Assembly (NCBI GenBank): GCA_964531165.1
Contig: CAZHEA010000008.1
Coordinates: forward strand, 1 to 64,000
Source of the DNA: SZUA-229 sp964531165
GTDB taxonomy: Bacteria > Pseudomonadota > Gammaproteobacteria > SZUA-229
DNA length: 64,000 nt
Reading direction: 5' to 3'
Shown here: piece after piece, positions 61,262-64,000 of the stretch
How positions within the stretch are numbered: position 1 is the stretch's first letter
How the letters are laid out: every line of letters begins with the position of its first letter
Made by a program: the position numbers and the translations under genes
The notes under the pieces: model-generated
Told to the model about the DNA's origin: nothing
The model's database searches: none
The model's input: the letters and a program-made list of their open reading frames with translations, nothing else

Positions 61262-62245
61262 TCAGGTGCTGTTATTTAGGCCGGGCAGTATTGTTTTCTT
61301 GTCTGCATTCCAAAGCCAGTGGTTTTTATTCGTTAACTTTACGCCACCTATCCAGCGATTGATTTCAGCGACCTGACTGTAGTTGGTCGTGCCATTTAAA
61401 ACCGCTATACCTGTCGCGGTAATGCTTATTTTTTGACTGGCTTCGAAGGGTGGTAATATCGATGTGTCAGTTTCTGAATTAAGTGTGATCAATGCCGGTG
61501 TCGCCGTTAATAACTGGTTGAGTATCAGCCAGAAACTGGCGTCACCAAGAAACACTCGTGCTTCGGTTTTAATGTATTCACTAAACAGTTTTGCGGGTTT
61601 AATTTCACCCCGGCTAATAATCTGTAGTGCGGTGTTCGCGGTTCGCGATAAACCGTTTGTGGTTGACGGGTATTCCTGCAGCATTCTTAAAATGGCGGCT
61701 TCAAGAAATTCAAGCGCTGATGTGTCGTTCGATAATAACTTAAACCAGTGTTCCGGTGTGGATTCGCGAAATGCTTTCCAGGCTGTACGGGCCAGTTCGA
61801 GTTGTTTGGCCGTCACGGGTTTGATAAAGCGCTGTAACCCCACTATTTGGTCCGGTGTCGCTCTGCCCAGATATTGTTCAGTGCAAATAAGATAGAGCGG
61901 GGTATTGCTTGTCTGCTGATCGGCAAACCAGTCGAGAATTTGTAATAGCTGTAACTGATCATATAAATCGTGTTCAAACCATAATATGATTTTTGAGTAG
62001 TTTTCAAATGATGTAAGGGTGTTGTCACGTTCAATAAAGTTGTTGTGTAATTCATTGAATTTGCCCCAGTTCAGTGAGGCCAGGTATTCGGCGCGCTTTG
62101 CAGATAAATTTTCCAGAGACAGGTTTTCAGGTACCGGACCCTCATGTAAGACATCGCGCCAGGGTAAAAAGTCTCCAGGTATTTGTGCCTGTTGCATGAG
62201 TTTAACCGCGCAGTCGCCGTTAGTAATATTGAGTGTGTTATGCAT
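61262..62245 (-). CDS. DUF1835 domain protein
   Basis: 327 residues. The N-terminal half matches the DUF1835 family: LNITNGDCAVKLM, then FLPWRDVLHEGPVPENLSLE, the RAEYLAS segment and IILWFEHDLYDQLQLLQIL. The C-terminal half (after about residue 180) is all-helical with a possible winged-helix part (ISRGEIKPAKLFSEYIKTEA). Function is unknown. It is alone on its strand; no conserved partner is seen. Confidence 0.82.
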   Translation of the reverse strand: MHNTLNITNGDCAVKLMQQAQIPGDFLPWRDVLHEGPVPENLSLENLSAKRAEYLASLNWGKFNELHNNFIERDNTLTSFENYSKIILWFEHDLYDQLQLLQILDWFADQQTSNTPLYLICTEQYLGRATPDQIVGLQRFIKPVTAKQLELARTAWKAFRESTPEHWFKLLSNDTSALEFLEAAILRMLQEYPSTTNGLSRTANTALQIISRGEIKPAKLFSEYIKTEARVFLGDASFWLILNQLLTATPALITLNSETDTSILPPFEASQKISITATGIAVLNGTTNYSQVAEINRWIGGVKLTNKNHWLWNADKKTILPGLNNST

Positions 62246-62434
62246 GGTTTTATGTCGTCAGAGTCGATGGTCGGAGCGATAGGGCAGAGTTACTGGTTAG
62301 GGTTAATGATCAGGGTTTCATGACTGATGATTTTTTGATCAATTTGGTCTAAACTACTAATCATATTAATTTATTCAAAGATAAAATTATTTTATCTCGC
62401 ATGAGTCCCCCAACATTTTGCTCTGGTGAATTAA

Positions 62435-62788
62435 ATGTTAAACGAAAAACGACCACAGAATGAAGCACAGGTTAAACATAAGGTGCGCAATACTTCTCTT
62501 CAGAAGCCCCGGGATTATGATTATTCAGCCGCTGAGGGTCTGGCACGTTTAGCGGATAAGCGTCGACAATACTTTGAAGCTGAGCTGAGAACGAATCCAC
62601 CGGAGCCGCCCTGGGAAAGGCATCCCGGGTATGCGCGGGCTGATCGTTTCTGGCGCACCGGGGCCGGTAATCGGTATCTGATAGATTATATCTGGCTGTA
62701 TAACCGTTATTCAACGAAGGCGGCGCGTCAGCAGTATCGACAGGCGCATCCGGAACCAGAGAACTGGAAAGGCTGGTATAGCGAATAG
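62435..62788 (+). CDS. Hypothetical protein, charged and tryptophan-rich
   Basis: 117 residues, rich in Arg, Pro and aromatic residues, with RTNPPEPPWERHPGYAR, TGAGNRYLIDYIWLYNRYS and a C-terminal ENWKGWYSE. No signal peptide or membrane segment. I do not recognise the family. Coding is supported by a full open frame between the divergent DUF1835 and convergent smpB genes, and by a protein-like composition; the ribosome-binding site is weak. Confidence 0.55.
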   Translation: MLNEKRPQNEAQVKHKVRNTSLQKPRDYDYSAAEGLARLADKRRQYFEAELRTNPPEPPWERHPGYARADRFWRTGAGNRYLIDYIWLYNRYSTKAARQQYRQAHPEPENWKGWYSE

Positions 62789-62810
62789 CGTTATTTGCAG
62801 CACCAAGGTT

Positions 62811-63299
62811 TCAATGGTGTGTACCTTTTAATATTCGTGCCTTATCGCGGTTCCAGTCCCGGTCTTTTTCATCGGCCCGCTTATCATGTAGTTGTTTGCC
62901 CTTCGCCAGCCCAATTTGCACTTTCACATTGCCCTTGCTCCAATACATTTTCAGGGGCACCAGGGTGTAGCCTTTGCGCTCTACTGCGCCGATCAACTTA
63001 TCAATTTCATAGCGATGCAATAATAGCTTTCGTGCCCGGCTCGGTTCCGGGTTTACGTGGGTTGATGCGGAAAGCAGGGCGGTAATCTGCCCACCCAGCC
63101 AGAAAATTTCATTGCCATTTACCATTACGTAGGTGTCGGTCATCTGTACCCGGCCATCGCGAATGCTTTTTACTTCCCAACCTTCCAGCACAATGCCGGC
63201 TTCAAAGGTCTTTTCAATGGTGTAATCGTGGCGGGCCTTTTTATTGACCGCGATGCTGCTGCCGGAATTTTTGCTGGATTTTTTGCTTTTCTTTGCCAT
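62811..63299 (-). CDS. smpB: SsrA-binding protein SmpB
   Basis: Binds tmRNA and carries it into stalled ribosomes. It is 162 residues. The OB-fold part has AVNKKARHDYTIEKTFEAG, GWEVKSIRDGRVQ, and the HRYEIDKLIGAVERKGYTLVP region, and the tail ends KRADEKDRDWNRDKARIL, the decoding-centre tail. A lysine/serine-rich N-terminal extension of about 14 residues precedes it. It serves the ssrA RNA at 52.3-52.6 kb. Confidence 0.97.
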   Translation of the reverse strand: MAKKSKKSSKNSGSSIAVNKKARHDYTIEKTFEAGIVLEGWEVKSIRDGRVQMTDTYVMVNGNEIFWLGGQITALLSASTHVNPEPSRARKLLLHRYEIDKLIGAVERKGYTLVPLKMYWSKGNVKVQIGLAKGKQLHDKRADEKDRDWNRDKARILKGTHH

Positions 63300-63534
63300 G
63301 GTTAAAATTTGTGAGCATATCGTGTTGGTCGAAGTAGCGGGATTATACGTTAAAAGCGCAGTAAATTACGAAAACGTTTTTTAAAGCATTTATTGAAAGT
63401 GATTTGTCGTTTAAACTGAATATGTAAATGAGAGGTTAAAAGGTCTCAGTTAAATGATCATAATTATAAGATATTTACTTTTAAAACAATAATATAAAAC
63501 ATACATCTAAAGTAAGTTGTCGTCAGGAGTTTTA

Positions 63535-64000
63535 ATGTCTGAAGAAAAACGCACCTCAATTCATGGGCAGTGGTCGAGCCGTATGGCCTTTATTCTGGCG
63601 GCGACCGGCTCGGCTGTAGGGCTGGGCAATATCTGGAAGTTTCCGTATATCACCGGTGAAAATGGCGGAGGTGCGTTTGTGCTGGTATACCTTGCGTGTA
63701 TCGCTGCAATCGGTATTCCGATAATGATGGCTGAAGTCATGCTGGGGCGACGAGGTCGTCAAAGTCCGGTAAATACCATGGCGACACTGGCAAAAGAAGA
63801 AGGTCGTCCGCTGAGCTGGTCTATGCTCGGCTGGCTGGGTGTGATTGCCGGTTTTATTATTTTATCCTATTACAGTGTGATTGCCGGTTGGGCGCTGTCG
63901 TATGTTTTTCGGACGGCTTCCGGCGTTTTTGAGGGGGCGACGGCTGATGGTGTAAGTAGTATTTTTACCGAGTTTGTTTCAAACCCGGAAAGCCTGTTGG
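63535..64000 (+). CDS. Sodium:neurotransmitter-type symporter (3' end outside window)
   Basis: LeuT-fold NSS-family transporter, first 155 codons only. It begins at ATG 63535 with CAGGAG upstream. The conserved first-helix motif AATGSAVGLGNIWKFPYI (substrate and sodium sites) is followed by ENGGGAFVLVYL, and then further hydrophobic segments. It probably imports an amino acid with Na+; the substrate cannot be known from this part. Confidence 0.92.
   Translation, partial: MSEEKRTSIHGQWSSRMAFILAATGSAVGLGNIWKFPYITGENGGGAFVLVYLACIAAIGIPIMMAEVMLGRRGRQSPVNTMATLAKEEGRPLSWSMLGWLGVIAGFIILSYYSVIAGWALSYVFRTASGVFEGATADGVSSIFTEFVSNPESLL

Noticed and set aside
1..64000. CRISPR arrays, rRNA operons and standard tRNA genes
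   Set aside because: None seen by eye; no regularly spaced repeats and no complete tRNA cloverleaf besides the tRNA-like part of tmRNA.

Overview
The window is a contiguous piece of a gammaproteobacterial chromosome. The evidence is the gene order rpsB-tsf-pyrH-frr-uppS-cdsA-dxr-rseP-bamA-skp-fabZ-lpxA, the surE-pcm-yqaA-nlpD-rpoS block, ftsK-lolA-rarA, a long single-chain purL, and an E. coli-like tmRNA. A VPLPA-CTERM protein, a double-GAF GGDEF/EAL protein, a large hybrid kinase and a chemoreceptor suggest a free-living, probably aquatic, motile or biofilm-forming bacterium. The genus cannot be named from this sequence.

Layout. 0-14 kb: translation (S2, EF-Ts, RRF), UMP kinase, isoprenoid/undecaprenyl and phospholipid synthesis, sigma-E protease RseP, outer-membrane assembly (BamA, Skp), and early lipid A/fatty acid genes (fabZ, lpxA, an inverted lpxB, rnhB). 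lpxD is missing from its usual place between skp and fabZ. 14-25 kb: a Kef-type antiporter, dnaE, an AraC-family regulator, an lpxC-type gene outside its usual cell-division context, and a GGDEF/EAL protein. 25-30 kb: smr, then surE-pcm-yqaA-nlpD-rpoS. 30-43 kb: mostly housekeeping genes (hom, aat, trxB, ftsK, lolA, rarA) with a tandem-receiver regulator, a ClC antiporter, a FemAB-like acyltransferase and a hemerythrin. 43-49 kb: a signalling block with a hybrid histidine kinase, a relic of a response regulator, a periplasmic rhodanese and a chemoreceptor. 49-52.2 kb: an AT-rich decayed zone ending at the 3' end of ssrA. It holds three broken genes, one exported protein gene and a REP-like palindrome. 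52.3-64 kb: ssrA, hipBA, purL, a sugar-nucleotide epimerase, the VPLPA-CTERM gene behind a sigma-54-type promoter, a DUF1835 gene, smpB and the start of a sodium:neurotransmitter-type symporter.

Working together: the first 13 kb is an envelope-biogenesis superoperon linked to translation. SurE/Pcm/NlpD/RpoS are stationary-phase and cell-separation functions. ssrA and smpB form the trans-translation pair about 10 kb apart. HipBA is a toxin-antitoxin module with an obvious operator array.

The most unusual content is structural. A palindromic element of about 110 bp occurs twice, and one copy supplies the stop codon of aat. Several gene tails are built into perfect hairpins; at clcA and its convergent neighbour both proteins end in the same five residues. 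The decayed zone contains a YkuD-type L,D-transpeptidase reading frame of 243 codons broken by one TAA, one TGA and one TAG but no frameshift. An intact exported protein lies directly downstream, which could be a dead effector with a surviving immunity gene.
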